Source: JAVBMJ01 sp031552535 (GTDB lineage: Bacteria > Bacteroidota > Bacteroidia > Bacteroidales > Rikenellaceae). Taken from it: a stretch of 56,776 nucleotides of DNA. Where the stretch lies: the NCBI GenBank assembly GCA_031552535.1, contig JAVBMJ010000013.1:1-56776 (forward strand), written 5' to 3'. Below the pieces are notes generated by a model that did not search any database, was not told the DNA's origin, and saw nothing but the letters and a program-made list of their open reading frames with translations. Positions 25,980 to 34,809 of this stretch are shown here, in pieces. The position numbers and the translations under genes were made by a program. Each line of letters starts with the position of its first letter. The first letter of the stretch is position 1.

Positions 25980-27035
25980 TTATCTCGATCTCGTTCCGCC
26001 TCCCGATGAACTTCCGCCCGAACGTCCGGAACTGCTGCCTCCGGATGAACCCGAGGAGCCCGACGAACGGGTACCGCTGTCGTAGGTCGATCCCGACGAG
26101 CGGCTGCTTCCGCTGTCGTAAGTGGTGCCGCCCCTGCGCGACGATCCCGGGGCTCCGGACGAGTCCTGATCGCGTCCCTGGCTTCCGCGCGACGGCACAC
26201 CGTAAGTTGTCCCCGTACGGCTTCCTCCCTGTCGCGGATCACGGTATGTCACCCCGCTACGCCCCTGGGTACCCTGCCCGGGGTACGACGCGGGCTGGCG
26301 GTAGGAAGAGCCCGAACGCCCGTAAGTGCCGTAGCTCGGCCGGTATGTAGTGTTGCCAGGGGTATAATATCCGTGGCCGCCTCCGCCTCCATATCCCCAA
26401 TAACCCCAGTAGCCCGGATAGCACCCCCACGAACCTCCCCAATAAGGATACCCCCAGCACGAATATCCCCAACCGGAGTAAGGGTAGCCCCAGCCGTAAT
26501 AGTACCACGGATCCCAGCCCCAGCCCCAACCCGTGCTCCATCCCGGCCTGTATGCCGTGCCCATGAAGCCGTAGCCGAACATGCCGGTTATGTACCGCGG
26601 CTCGACCCATACCTCGTCGCCTGATATGATGATGTTGTAAAATGCCGGATCGTACATCATAGCAAGGTTGTAGGCCGTTCCGTAACGGAAATTGTAATAG
26701 CTCGAAGGCATGCGGTATGACAATGACGAAAACCCCCTCAGACGCCTTGCATAGGAATCTTCGTAGCTCTCCGACAGGATGTCTTCATAACTCAGTCCGC
26801 TGTCCTGCAACTCCATCTGTTGCCTCAGCCTTTCGGCTTCGGCCAGCGCCTGTGCCCTTGCCGCCTGCCTTTCGGCATCTTCGCGGGCTTGCGAGGCAGC
26901 TATCTGTCTGCGGTTGTGTGTTGTGTAAAGATCGTCGGTAGCGGCGGACGCATGTCCCGTGGTGGCACACCCCGAAGCTGAAGCTGCGGCGGCGGCGAAG
27001 AGTATGCCGGTCAGTAAGATATTAATTCTTTTCAT
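25980..27035 (-). CDS. Low-complexity Trp/Tyr/Gly-rich lipoprotein of unknown function
   Basis: A 351-residue protein not recognised as a named family. The signal peptide ends at ASASGC (about Cys23), so it is probably a lipoprotein. Residues about 45-75 are an Ala/Glu/Arg-rich charged helix that may coil (QAREDAERQAARAQALAEAE). About 90-165 is a compact, more ordered segment (SYRMPSSYYNFRYGTAYNLA). About 170-225 is dense in Trp, Tyr and Gly (GWGWGWDPWYYYGWGYPYSG), and about 235-351 is a disordered Ser/Gly/Arg tail. The composition suggests an aggregating or surface-coating role, but that is speculation. It is divergent from proS, with its promoter at 27154-27183. Confidence 0.8.
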   Translation of the reverse strand: MKRINILLTGILFAAAAASASGCATTGHASAATDDLYTTHNRRQIAASQAREDAERQAARAQALAEAERLRQQMELQDSGLSYEDILSESYEDSYARRLRGFSSLSYRMPSSYYNFRYGTAYNLAMMYDPAFYNIIISGDEVWVEPRYITGMFGYGFMGTAYRPGWSTGWGWGWDPWYYYGWGYPYSGWGYSCWGYPYWGGSWGCYPGYWGYWGYGGGGGHGYYTPGNTTYRPSYGTYGRSGSSYRQPASYPGQGTQGRSGVTYRDPRQGGSRTGTTYGVPSRGSQGRDQDSSGAPGSSRRGGTTYDSGSSRSSGSTYDSGTRSSGSSGSSGGSSSGRSGGSSSGGGTRSR

Positions 27036-27153
27036 GGCTTAATCTCCCCTGTTGGTTTCTATTTTTACATATAACGTTCGTAACCCGCAAAATGTTACAT
27101 CCTTTCCTTAAGTTAAGGATACCCGGCGGAACCATTTTGTTGCATAGGCTACC

Positions 27154-27183
27154 CAAAGGTAAGCATTTTGTACGGAACACAAA
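27154..27183 (-). promoter_or_regulatory. Promoter of the Trp/Tyr/Gly-rich lipoprotein gene
   Basis: Read on the minus strand: -33 TTTG (27180-27183), 18-bp spacer, -7 TACCTTTG (27154-27161). It fully overlaps the proS promoter on the other strand. Confidence 0.65.
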
Positions 27184-27197
27184 AAAAATTACCTTTG
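27167..27197 (+). promoter_or_regulatory. Promoter of proS
   Basis: -33 TTTG (27167-27170), 19-bp spacer, -7 TACCTTTG (27190-27197): an excellent Bacteroidota match. It forms an inverted repeat with the minus-strand promoter. Confidence 0.7.
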
Positions 27198-27366
27198 TGC
27201 GGAAATCGGGGTGTGTTAAAACTACCGGCCACACCCTGCTGTCAGTGACATTGCTACACCACCGGAGGGCTGTCGTTTTGATACGTGGAAGCGCCCCTCG
27301 CGAGGATTGTGAGCGACACCGGATTCCAAATATAAACAGGTAGTGTCAATATACGCTGATTCAGAA

Positions 27367-28851
27367 ATGGCAAAAGAACTTAAAGAGTTGACGGTTAGGG
27401 AGGATAATTATTCCCAATGGTATAACGACCTGGTGGTCAAGGCGGGACTTGCCGAATATTCGGCGGTGAGGGGTTGTATGGTTATCAAACCGTACGGGTA
27501 CGCCATATGGGAAAAGATGCAGCGTACGCTCGACGATATGTTTAAGGAGACGGGGCACGAGAATGCATATTTCCCACTTTTTATCCCCAAGTCGTTCTTC
27601 AGCAAAGAGGCCAAGCACGTCGACGGTTTTGCCAAGGAGTGCGCCGTGGTGACTCACTACCGTCTGAAAAACGATCCCGACGGCAAGGGCGTGGTGGTCG
27701 ATCCGGAAGCCAAACTGGAGGAGGAACTTATTGTCCGCCCGACCTCGGAGACGATAATTTGGAATACATATAAAAACTGGATACAATCTTACCGCGACCT
27801 GCCGGTGTTGTGCAACCAGTGGGCCAATGTGGTGCGCTGGGAGATGCGCACGCGGCTGTTCCTACGCACGGCCGAGTTCCTGTGGCAGGAAGGGCACACG
27901 GCCCATGCCACGCGCGAGGAAGCGATAGAAGAGGCCGAGAAAATGATACATGTCTATGCCGATTTTGCAGAGAACTGGATGGGGGTTCCGGTTATCATAG
28001 GGCACAAGAGCGAAAACGAGCGGTTCGCCGGAGCGGAAGATACACTCACCATAGAGGCGCTGATGCAGGACGGCAAGGCATTGCAGAGTGGCACATCGCA
28101 TTTCCTGGGGCAGAATTTCGCCAAGGCTTTCGATGTGCAGTTTGCCAATAAGGAAGGTAAGCTCGATTATGTGTGGGCTACTTCGTGGGGCGTTTCGACA
28201 CGCCTGATGGGTGCTCTGATCATGGCCCATTCCGATAATAACGGACTGGTGCTGCCTCCGAAGCTCGCACCGCACCAGGTGGTGATGGTGCCGATATACA
28301 AAGGGGAGGAGGAGTTGGAACGCATCACCGCGAAAATGCGCGAGATAGCCGCCGAGTTGAAAAAACGCGGCATCAGCGTCAAGATCGACGACCGCGACAA
28401 TGTGCGTTCGGGATTCAAGTTCGCAGAGTACGAATTGCGTGGCGTTCCGGTGCGTCTGGCCATGGGACCGCGTGATTTTGCCGCCGGCACTATCGAAGTC
28501 GCCCGCCGCGACACGCTTACCAAGGAGACGGTATCGCAGGAAGGCATCGCCGGTCACATCGAGGCACTGCTGACGGATATACAGGACTCTATTTTCCGCA
28601 AGGCGTTTTCGTTCCGGGAGGCGATGACCTCGACAGCCGACACGATGGAGGAACTTGTGGAGATACTCGACACCAAAGGCGGTTTCGTGCTCGCCCATTG
28701 GGACGGCACGGCCGAGACTGAAGAGAAAATAAAGGAAATGACAAAGGCTACGATACGCTGCATCCCCATGGATGCTCCGGCGGAAGATGGCAGGTGTATC
28801 CTCACGGGCAGGCCGTCTAAATGCAGGGTTATATTCGCAAGGGCTTATTGA
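27367..28851 (+). CDS. proS: Prolyl-tRNA synthetase, eukaryote/archaea-like type
   Basis: A 494-residue class II synthetase that charges tRNA-Pro. The start at 27367 (MAKELKELTVREDNYSQWYN) is preferred over an ATG at 27343 because it fits the family's N-terminus. RPTSETIIWNTYKNWIQSYR, LRTAEFLWQEGHTAHAT (motif 2) and TSWGVSTRLMGALIMAHSD (motif 3) define the active site; the anticodon domain (VVMVPIYKG to RSGFKFAEYE) follows at about 300-400, and a Zn-type C-terminal extension ends in FARAY. There is no inserted editing domain, as expected for this ProS type, which is usual in Bacteroidota. Confidence 0.96.
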   Translation: MAKELKELTVREDNYSQWYNDLVVKAGLAEYSAVRGCMVIKPYGYAIWEKMQRTLDDMFKETGHENAYFPLFIPKSFFSKEAKHVDGFAKECAVVTHYRLKNDPDGKGVVVDPEAKLEEELIVRPTSETIIWNTYKNWIQSYRDLPVLCNQWANVVRWEMRTRLFLRTAEFLWQEGHTAHATREEAIEEAEKMIHVYADFAENWMGVPVIIGHKSENERFAGAEDTLTIEALMQDGKALQSGTSHFLGQNFAKAFDVQFANKEGKLDYVWATSWGVSTRLMGALIMAHSDNNGLVLPPKLAPHQVVMVPIYKGEEELERITAKMREIAAELKKRGISVKIDDRDNVRSGFKFAEYELRGVPVRLAMGPRDFAAGTIEVARRDTLTKETVSQEGIAGHIEALLTDIQDSIFRKAFSFREAMTSTADTMEELVEILDTKGGFVLAHWDGTAETEEKIKEMTKATIRCIPMDAPAEDGRCILTGRPSKCRVIFARAY

Positions 28852-28914
28852 TTGTACGGCCTCCTTATCTGAAAAGGAATTTCAGGAAGAAATAAAATAC
28901 TAAAATTTACCGGT

Positions 28915-29499
28915 ATGAAAAAAACAGCATGGATAGTGATCATTATACTCGGGGCGTGCCTCGTGTTATTCTTGTGGTTCAAGGGATCGTACAACAGTAT
29001 GGTATCGCGCCACGAAGGACTCAAAGCCCAGGCGGGAAATGTCGATAACCAGTATAAGCGCCGCTCGGACCTGATTCCCAATCTTGTGAGCACGGTCAAG
29101 GGATACGCCTCGCATGAAGAGCGTACGCTTACCGAGGTGACCCAGGCGCGTGCCCAGGCCACTCAGGTGAAGCTCGATATATCCGACCCCAAGGCGCTGG
29201 AGGCGTACAACAACGCACAGGGAGCGGTCAATTCGGCCTTGAGCCGTTTACTGGCCGTTGCGGAAAGCTATCCCGACCTGAAGGCGAACCAGAACTTCCT
29301 CGACCTGCAAACGCAGTTGGAAGGCACCGAGAACCGGATCGCCGTCGAGCGCCGCCGCTACAACGAGGTGGCACAGGAATACAACACCTACATCCGTTCG
29401 TTCCCGCGCAACCTGATCGCCGGCATGTTCGGCTTCACTCCGGCTGCATACTTCGAAGCTTCGGAAGCGGAACGCGAGGTGCCGAAGGTAGAGTTCTAA
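28915..29499 (+). CDS. lemA: LemA family protein
   Basis: A 194-residue protein with one N-terminal membrane helix (about residues 4-22, then LWFKGSYNSMV) and a long helical domain. RRSDLIPNLVSTVKGYASHE is the LemA signature, and FLDLQTQLEGTENRIAVERR with RYNEVAQEYNTYIRSFPRNL is the conserved C-terminal helix region. It is probably anchored in the inner membrane with the helical domain outside. It lies 63 bp after proS and 31 bp before the TPM-domain gene, a very common pairing. Molecular role not established for the family. Confidence 0.93.
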   Translation: MKKTAWIVIIILGACLVLFLWFKGSYNSMVSRHEGLKAQAGNVDNQYKRRSDLIPNLVSTVKGYASHEERTLTEVTQARAQATQVKLDISDPKALEAYNNAQGAVNSALSRLLAVAESYPDLKANQNFLDLQTQLEGTENRIAVERRRYNEVAQEYNTYIRSFPRNLIAGMFGFTPAAYFEASEAEREVPKVEF

Positions 29500-29530
29500 A
29501 TCATTTCCGGATTATCATAGTTATACCGTC

Positions 29531-30283
29531 ATGCGTCCGGCAAAAATAACGGCAATACTGTTTATGCTCTTTCTCGCATCGGTTGCGAAGGGGCAGGGCG
29601 GTGCATTGCCCGATCCGATGTCGCCGCCGCGGCTGGTGAACGACTTTGCAGGGATACTGACCCCGCAGCAGAAGGATGCGCTTGAGCGTAAACTCGTCGA
29701 CTTCGACCGCGAGACATCGACCCAGATTGCAGTGGTGACGGTAGACGACCTGAACGGCTATGCCCCTGGCGACTTTGCACAACGACTGCTCGAAAAATGG
29801 GGCGTGGGAGGCAAGAAAAATAACAACGGTGTCGTATTCCTCGTAAAACCCAAAACCGGACAGTCGCGCGGCGAAGTATTCATATCGGTAGGATATGGCC
29901 TGGAGGGCGTCATTCCCGACATCACTGCCGGGCACATCCTCGACCGCGAGGTAGTGCCGTCGTTTCGCAACGGCGACTATTATTCGGGGATCGACCGCGG
30001 AGTGGACGCACTGATAGCCCTATCCAAAGGAGAATATACCGCCACTAAGGAGGATGAAGGACCGTCGCCGGTAGCAGTCGTGATATTCCTTATAATCACA
30101 TTGATATTCGTTATCGCCGGCAGCAGGCACAACAAACGCGGAGGCCGGGGCGGTGGAGGCATGTGGATACCCCCGGTTTCGGGAGGACGCGGCGGTGGAT
30201 TCGGTGGATTTGGAGGTGGCGGCGGTTTCGGCGGATTCGGCGGAGGAATAGGCGGCGGCGGTGGCGGAGGCCGCTCCTGGTAA
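29531..30283 (+). CDS. TPM-domain (YgcG-like) membrane protein
   Basis: A 250-residue protein: signal peptide (about 1-22), TPM domain (about 38-160) with VNDFAGILTPQQKDALERKL and TSTQIAVVTVDDLNGYAPGD, a membrane helix (about 180-197, VAVVIFLIITLIFVIAGS), then a Gly-rich tail ending GGGGGGRSW. The TPM fold (Psb32-like) is an extracytoplasmic domain linked to photosystem repair in plants; its bacterial role is unclear. Pairing with LemA is the usual context. Confidence 0.9.
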   Translation: MRPAKITAILFMLFLASVAKGQGGALPDPMSPPRLVNDFAGILTPQQKDALERKLVDFDRETSTQIAVVTVDDLNGYAPGDFAQRLLEKWGVGGKKNNNGVVFLVKPKTGQSRGEVFISVGYGLEGVIPDITAGHILDREVVPSFRNGDYYSGIDRGVDALIALSKGEYTATKEDEGPSPVAVVIFLIITLIFVIAGSRHNKRGGRGGGGMWIPPVSGGRGGGFGGFGGGGGFGGFGGGIGGGGGGGRSW

Positions 30284-30289
30284 AAAAAC

Positions 30290-30371
30290 CGATCATTTGT
30301 TTTATATAGTCTCCAACCGCCGCTTTTTGAAAAAAAAGTCGCAGTCGAATACCGTATAAAACAAATGATCG
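30290..30371. repeat. Inverted repeat between the TPM and Nim-like genes
   Basis: Perfect 17-base arms, CGATCATTTGTTTTATA (30290-30306) and its complement (30355-30371), enclose 48 bp. It starts 7 bp after the TPM stop and ends 7 bp before the next start, so it could act as terminator or regulatory hairpin. Confidence 0.6.
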
Positions 30372-30377
30372 ATTAAT

Positions 30378-30878
30378 ATGGCTAAGGTTATGGACGATAT
30401 TTTTCCTGAGGTTCGCAGGCGTGACCGGGTTTTGGAGGAGTCTGAGGCGTTGGATTTGCTTGAGGCCGGGGAGTACGGTTTTTTGAGTGTCGGTGTCGGG
30501 GCCGGGGGGTATGCTTATGGGGTCCCGATGAGTTATGCTTTCGACCGTGGTGGCGGGGTGTTGCATTTTCATTGTGCTCCGCAGGGGCATAAACTTGAGG
30601 CTATAAGGTGTAACGGTGGTAAGGCATCGTTTTGTGTTGTGGGCCGTACCGAGCCTCAGGGGGCTAAGTTCACAACGCTCTATGAGAGCGTTATCGTGTT
30701 TGGCGATATAGTGGAAGCTGCCGGCGATGAAGAGAAGCGTAACGCGGTGAGGGCGCTGGTCGGCAAGTACTGCCCCGACGATGTTTCAAGGGGTGAGGTG
30801 TATATGGAGCGCTCATTGCCGCGCACCCATACGTTTTCCATGAAAATCGTTAAGATCACCGGGAAATGCAAACGTTAG
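30378..30878 (+). CDS. Nim-like pyridoxamine 5'-phosphate oxidase-family flavoprotein
   Basis: A 166-residue split-barrel protein expected to bind FMN. LEAGEYGFLSVGV, YAYGVPMSYAFD, LHFHCAPQGHKLEAIRCNG and ASFCVVGRTEP follow the NimA-family pattern; that family includes 5-nitroimidazole reductases, but most chromosomal members are of unknown role. The gene is alone, preceded by an inverted repeat and followed by a 42-bp two-ended repeat at 30952-30993. Assigning drug resistance from sequence would not be justified. Confidence 0.87.
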   Translation: MAKVMDDIFPEVRRRDRVLEESEALDLLEAGEYGFLSVGVGAGGYAYGVPMSYAFDRGGGVLHFHCAPQGHKLEAIRCNGGKASFCVVGRTEPQGAKFTTLYESVIVFGDIVEAAGDEEKRNAVRALVGKYCPDDVSRGEVYMERSLPRTHTFSMKIVKITGKCKR

Positions 30879-30951
30879 CAGAGCTGGGTGGCGGTCCTGC
30901 TGTTTATTCCGGATCGAATAATATCCCGTTATGCATTTGACAAGCTATAAC

Positions 30952-30993
30952 AAACCGTTTAATAATAATTCGGGTAATATCTTCAAACGGTTT
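30952..30993. repeat. Short two-ended repeat, family A type
   Basis: AAACCGTTTAATAATAATTC followed by a GGTAATATC core and ending AAACGGTTT. It matches the 45-bp copy at 38742-38786 with compensating changes in both arms, so the palindrome is kept. Confidence 0.6.
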
Positions 30994-31033
30994 CCAGATC
31001 ATACTTTTCCCAATCCTTAATTCGTAAATATAT

Positions 31034-32227
31034 ATGAGAAGAGCACTTTTATTATTTTCCGGGTTACTTTTTTTTGCCGCCGGCACCGATGCGCAACAGG
31101 TAGATACCACGAAAGGTTATCGTTTCACCGACGTTAAGATAAATCCTGCGGCCGGGGTACGCAACCAACAGAGTAGCGGGACATGCTGGGCTTTTTCGGG
31201 AGTTTCGTTCCTCGAAAGCGAACTGATCGGGAGCGGCAAGGGTGAATACGACCTCGCCGACATGTGGATCGTGCGCAACAACTACTATGAGAAAGCGGTG
31301 CGCTATGTGCGTATGCATGGAGACATGGCGTTTGGCGAGGGCAGCATAACTCCCAACGTCTTCGATATGTGGAGCCGCTACGGGATCGTTCCCGAGGAAA
31401 TCTACCGGGGTTTGGAATATGGTTCCGACGTACACCGCCATGCCGAACTTTCGACTGCGCTGCAAGCTTACCTGGATGCTATCATAAAGAATCCCAACCG
31501 CAAACTGTCCTCTGCCTGGTTGCGCGGCGTGGAAGGTATATTGGACGCCTATTTCGGTCCTAAGCCGGAGAAGTTCACTTATAAGGGAAAAGAGTACACC
31601 CCGCAGAGTTTTGCCCAATCGCTCGGGCTCGACATGAGCGACTATGCCACGATTACCTCTTTTTCCCATCATCCGTTCTATAAGCCGTTTGTCCTCGAGG
31701 TACAGGATAACTGGGGATCGTACGAGACATATAATATCCCGTTGGATGAATTGGAGCAGACGATAGACGCTTCGTTGCAGGCTGGGCATAATGTGGTCTG
31801 GGCGGCGGATGTCAGTGAGAAGGGATTCCGCTATAACGAGGGGTTTGCGGTTGTTCCGGCGACGAAGGCCGCCGATCTGGGCGATTCGGAGAAGGCCAAA
31901 TGGAGCTCTCTCACCGATAGGGAACTCGACAGCATGGCATTGAAAATGCAATCGCCCGGCCCGGAGAAAAATCCCACGCAGGAGTTGCGGCAACAGGAGT
32001 TCGACAACTACCTCACGACAGACGACCACGGCATGGAGATTGTGGGCATAGCTAAAGACCAGAACGGGACGAAGTATTATAAGGTTAAAAATTCATGGGG
32101 TACTACCAACGCCTATGGCGGTTACTTCTACGCATCGCGTGCATTCGTGTTGCTGAAAACCACCGCGATAGGGGTTAACCGCAAGGCGATACCTGCGGCG
32201 ACGGCTCAGAGGCTGGAATTTGAATAG
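31034..32227 (+). CDS. Secreted C1-family (papain-like) cysteine peptidase
   Basis: A 397-residue peptidase of the C1B/bleomycin hydrolase type with a signal peptide (cleavage near GTDAQQ). The Gln-Cys-His-Asn set is visible: VRNQQSSGTCWAFSG with catalytic Cys51, DDHGMEIVG with His332, and VKNSWGTTNAYGGY with Asn353. It is likely periplasmic or outer-membrane associated; cytosolic PepC enzymes lack the signal peptide. Peptide degradation fits the amino-acid-using profile of the window. No operon partner is obvious. Confidence 0.93.
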   Translation: MRRALLLFSGLLFFAAGTDAQQVDTTKGYRFTDVKINPAAGVRNQQSSGTCWAFSGVSFLESELIGSGKGEYDLADMWIVRNNYYEKAVRYVRMHGDMAFGEGSITPNVFDMWSRYGIVPEEIYRGLEYGSDVHRHAELSTALQAYLDAIIKNPNRKLSSAWLRGVEGILDAYFGPKPEKFTYKGKEYTPQSFAQSLGLDMSDYATITSFSHHPFYKPFVLEVQDNWGSYETYNIPLDELEQTIDASLQAGHNVVWAADVSEKGFRYNEGFAVVPATKAADLGDSEKAKWSSLTDRELDSMALKMQSPGPEKNPTQELRQQEFDNYLTTDDHGMEIVGIAKDQNGTKYYKVKNSWGTTNAYGGYFYASRAFVLLKTTAIGVNRKAIPAATAQRLEFE

Positions 32228-32378
32228 GACGTATAGGTCGCTGCTGTACAGGCATATGGCAAGCTACGCGACGCCTGTCAATGGACCCTGCGGGTAGCAA
32301 TTGTTGCATACTCCTGAGTGCTGCGCTTCCCGGATCCCTGCGTGAAGGAGGCCTGGCCCTCAAAATAAATATTGCTAT

Positions 32379-33278
32379 ATGGCATCGATATACACATTGC
32401 TGGCAATCACCGGATCGTCGTTGCTGGTTATAATCCTCAGGATCATAAAGGCCCGCGGACTCGATTCCACGATGGCGGTCACGGTAAATTTTGCCGTGGC
32501 GGGTGCCATTACGATGGCTTTTGGGCCGAATGGTGTTGACCACACTATTGCCGGTGCTCCGTGGCTGTGGATGGCCGTGCTTTCAGGGGTGAGTTTCATG
32601 GCTACGTTGCTGGTTAACGCACTGTCGGTAGCACGTGCCGGGGTAGCTATAACCACCATTTCGTGGCGGGCGGCGATGGCCATTCCTGTAGTGTTCGCTT
32701 TTGTGGTTCTCGGCGAGGAAGCTACCGCTATGAAGATCGTGCTGTTGATTGTATTGGCGTTTTCACTGGGACTCATGTTATCGGGCGGTTCCTCCGTGGA
32801 GCCAGGGCCGGGAGGCAAAGCGGGGGGCGGGGAAAGAACGTGGTTGTCGCCAGCGGTAATGCTGCCTGTGGCGGTATTTATTCTGGGTGGAGTGGGCGAT
32901 ACCATGATCCAGTATTCGCGCAAACGGCTCGTTACCGATGACGAGTCGATGCTGTTCATCTCTGTGGTGTCGTTCTTCGCATTTGTCTGCGGAGTGGCCG
33001 TATGGCTGTGGGAGAACAGGCACTGCCTGAGATTTCCCTCTGGCAAAACGATAATGTGGGGTGTGGCGCTCGGGGCTGCCAACGGGGTGTGTTTCCTGGG
33101 AATGATGCAGGCTCTGGCCACTATGGAGGCCTCGTTGTTCTATCCGCTTTATTACGCGGGCGGTGTCGTTGTATCGACAGTGGTCGGGGTGCTGGCCTTT
33201 CGCGAACACCTCACTGTGCGCAACTATGCCGGTATAGCCGTGGCGCTTGCGGCTATCGTACTGCTTGCCATTCAGTAG
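32379..33278 (+). CDS. DMT/EamA-type transporter
   Basis: A 299-residue protein with about 9-10 hydrophobic helices arranged as two EamA-like halves. WRAAMAIPVVFAFVVLGEEA in the first half and YYAGGVVVSTVVGVLAFREH in the second are the typical repeat ends (helix followed by a Gly-Glu or Arg-Glu turn). A hydrophilic linker (about 142-160, PGPGGKAGGGERTW) separates the halves. The substrate is unknown. The gene ends just before a GC-rich hairpin at 33291-33315. Confidence 0.82.
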   Translation: MASIYTLLAITGSSLLVIILRIIKARGLDSTMAVTVNFAVAGAITMAFGPNGVDHTIAGAPWLWMAVLSGVSFMATLLVNALSVARAGVAITTISWRAAMAIPVVFAFVVLGEEATAMKIVLLIVLAFSLGLMLSGGSSVEPGPGGKAGGGERTWLSPAVMLPVAVFILGGVGDTMIQYSRKRLVTDDESMLFISVVSFFAFVCGVAVWLWENRHCLRFPSGKTIMWGVALGAANGVCFLGMMQALATMEASLFYPLYYAGGVVVSTVVGVLAFREHLTVRNYAGIAVALAAIVLLAIQ

Positions 33279-33290
33279 TATGGCCGGTAC

Positions 33291-33315
33291 GCCCCGGGGC
33301 ATATCGTCGCGGGGC
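33291..33315 (+). terminator. Terminator after the DMT transporter gene
   Basis: Stem GCCCCG (33291-33296) with CGGGGC (33310-33315), followed by ATTTTTGC. The stem is short but GC-rich, with a T-run. Confidence 0.6.
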
Positions 33316-33360
33316 ATTTTTGCTATATGTGTATGATTTTTGCGCCTTGAAATGCCTGAT

Positions 33361-34554
33361 ATGAGAAACCTTTTGTTGCTTGCCGCCGTAATATTCATAC
33401 TGCCTGCCGTCAATGCACGGACACTTACCGGGATTTATCGTGTGATGACCGTCCGTGATGATGCACGTGATACTCCGGTGGTTCTGCCTGTGCCTGAAAA
33501 CTGGGTCCGTTCCGCTGTGGTGAAAGCCGGAGGACGGGAGATCCCGTCGCAACTCGATGATCTGGACAGGGACGGCATGCCGGAAAACCTGGCATTCACT
33601 ATCGACCTCACGGCGGGAAAAGCGAAGAGGGTGCAGGTAGTGTGGTCGTCGGAAGAGGCCCCTCCGGACCGCTATCCGAAACGGGTTCACGCCCAGATGT
33701 TTCTTAAGGAGGACGGAGGAGTTGTGCCGGAGACGGAGATCACCGCGACACAGGATAATATGTACAACGCCTTGTGGCACCACGGTCCGGCATTCGAGTC
33801 GGAGCAGGCCGCCTACCGGATATATTTCGACAGGAAACAAACCGTCGACCTTTACGGGAAGAGATATGCGCGGCTCGAATTGGCTGAGACAATGTGGTAT
33901 CCGTCCGATGAGCAGTTGGAGCAGGGTTACGGCGACGATATCATCCGGGTATTCGGTGCTGTGGGAGTAGGGACGTTGAAGGGATGGAACCCTGATAAGG
34001 GTGTTGCGGTGCATGTCGACCCGATGGTGACGCGTACGGCAAGAGTGTTGTCTGCCGGGCCTGTGAGGGCTGTTGTGGAGATGGATGTCAAAGGATGGCT
34101 CTACCGTGGCCGCCATATCGATGTGGTGTCGCGCTATACGATATGGGCGGGACACCGGGACGCGCAGGTCGAGAACTTCATATCGGGCGACACGGCCGGA
34201 TTGGTGTTTTGCACGGGTGTGATGAAGATCGCCGAGCACGTTTCGCGGATCGACGGCCGCGGCATGGCGGCGGTGTGGGGGACGGATTTCCCGGTAAACG
34301 ATACGGTGAAATATGCCCGCCAGACATGCGGGATAGCAGTCAGCATTCCCGGGGAGTATATCGCAGGCCGAAGTGACGACAAGTTGAATTATCTGTACCT
34401 GTTGCGGCCCGGCAGCGACGGGTGTATACGTTACCGTATGACGATGTCCTCGTTGAAGGAGACTTACGGTTACAGGTCGGCGGAGGAATTTTTCGGTTAC
34501 GTCGAGGCCTGGGACCGTCAAAAGACGCAGCCCGTGTATTTGACCCGTAGATAA
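33361..34554 (+). CDS. DUF4861 family secreted protein
   Basis: A 397-residue protein. The start at 33361 (MRNLLLLAAVIFILPAVNAR) gives a clean signal peptide; an ATG at 33340 would add seven residues. HHGPAFESEQAAYRIYFDRK and QTVDLYGKRYARLELAETMW are the strong DUF4861 signature. The family is found in polysaccharide-utilisation gene sets and is predicted to adopt a beta-rich, carbohydrate-related fold, but here there are no SusC/D or glycoside hydrolase neighbours, so the role is open. Confidence 0.85.
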   Translation: MRNLLLLAAVIFILPAVNARTLTGIYRVMTVRDDARDTPVVLPVPENWVRSAVVKAGGREIPSQLDDLDRDGMPENLAFTIDLTAGKAKRVQVVWSSEEAPPDRYPKRVHAQMFLKEDGGVVPETEITATQDNMYNALWHHGPAFESEQAAYRIYFDRKQTVDLYGKRYARLELAETMWYPSDEQLEQGYGDDIIRVFGAVGVGTLKGWNPDKGVAVHVDPMVTRTARVLSAGPVRAVVEMDVKGWLYRGRHIDVVSRYTIWAGHRDAQVENFISGDTAGLVFCTGVMKIAEHVSRIDGRGMAAVWGTDFPVNDTVKYARQTCGIAVSIPGEYIAGRSDDKLNYLYLLRPGSDGCIRYRMTMSSLKETYGYRSAEEFFGYVEAWDRQKTQPVYLTRR

Positions 34555-34624
34555 ACAGTGAAACGATGCATTTGCGTCCGGCCCTGCGTCCTGCGATCAT
34601 GCACTTTAGCCGGGCTCCGGAATT

Positions 34625-34787
34625 AGAAGCTGTTTGGATTTGTTAACGAGATTATTTTATATTGTTTTGCCGATGATTTCTCGCGGTGTGATGAGGCGAA
34701 TAGCGGCCCCTGTTTAACGAATCACACCGCGGGAAAGCGCGGAAAAGAGAATGAAAGAACGAGATTAATAAATTCAAAACAGCTTCT
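34625..34787 (-). mobile_element. Family A 163-bp MITE-like element, copy 2
   Basis: Same length and almost the same sequence as 19909-20071, in opposite orientation. Ends AGAAGCTGTTT and AAACAGCTTCT; the inner CGCGGTG/CACCGCG palindrome is retained. It lies between the DUF4861 and GSCFA genes. Confidence 0.8.
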
Positions 34788-34809
34788 TAAGATCCTAATT
34801 TTCGATAAC

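Larger units (their letters stand above)
27036..27366. other. Intergenic region between the lipoprotein and proS
   Basis: A 331-bp divergent region. It holds the symmetric promoter pair at 27154-27197 and a roughly 170-bp leader before proS. No T-box or other riboswitch pattern was recognised in the leader. Confidence 0.6.

Noticed and set aside
27198..27366. Possible T-box or other riboswitch before proS
   Set aside because: No T-box core or specifier-stem layout was recognised, and T-boxes are rare in Bacteroidota.
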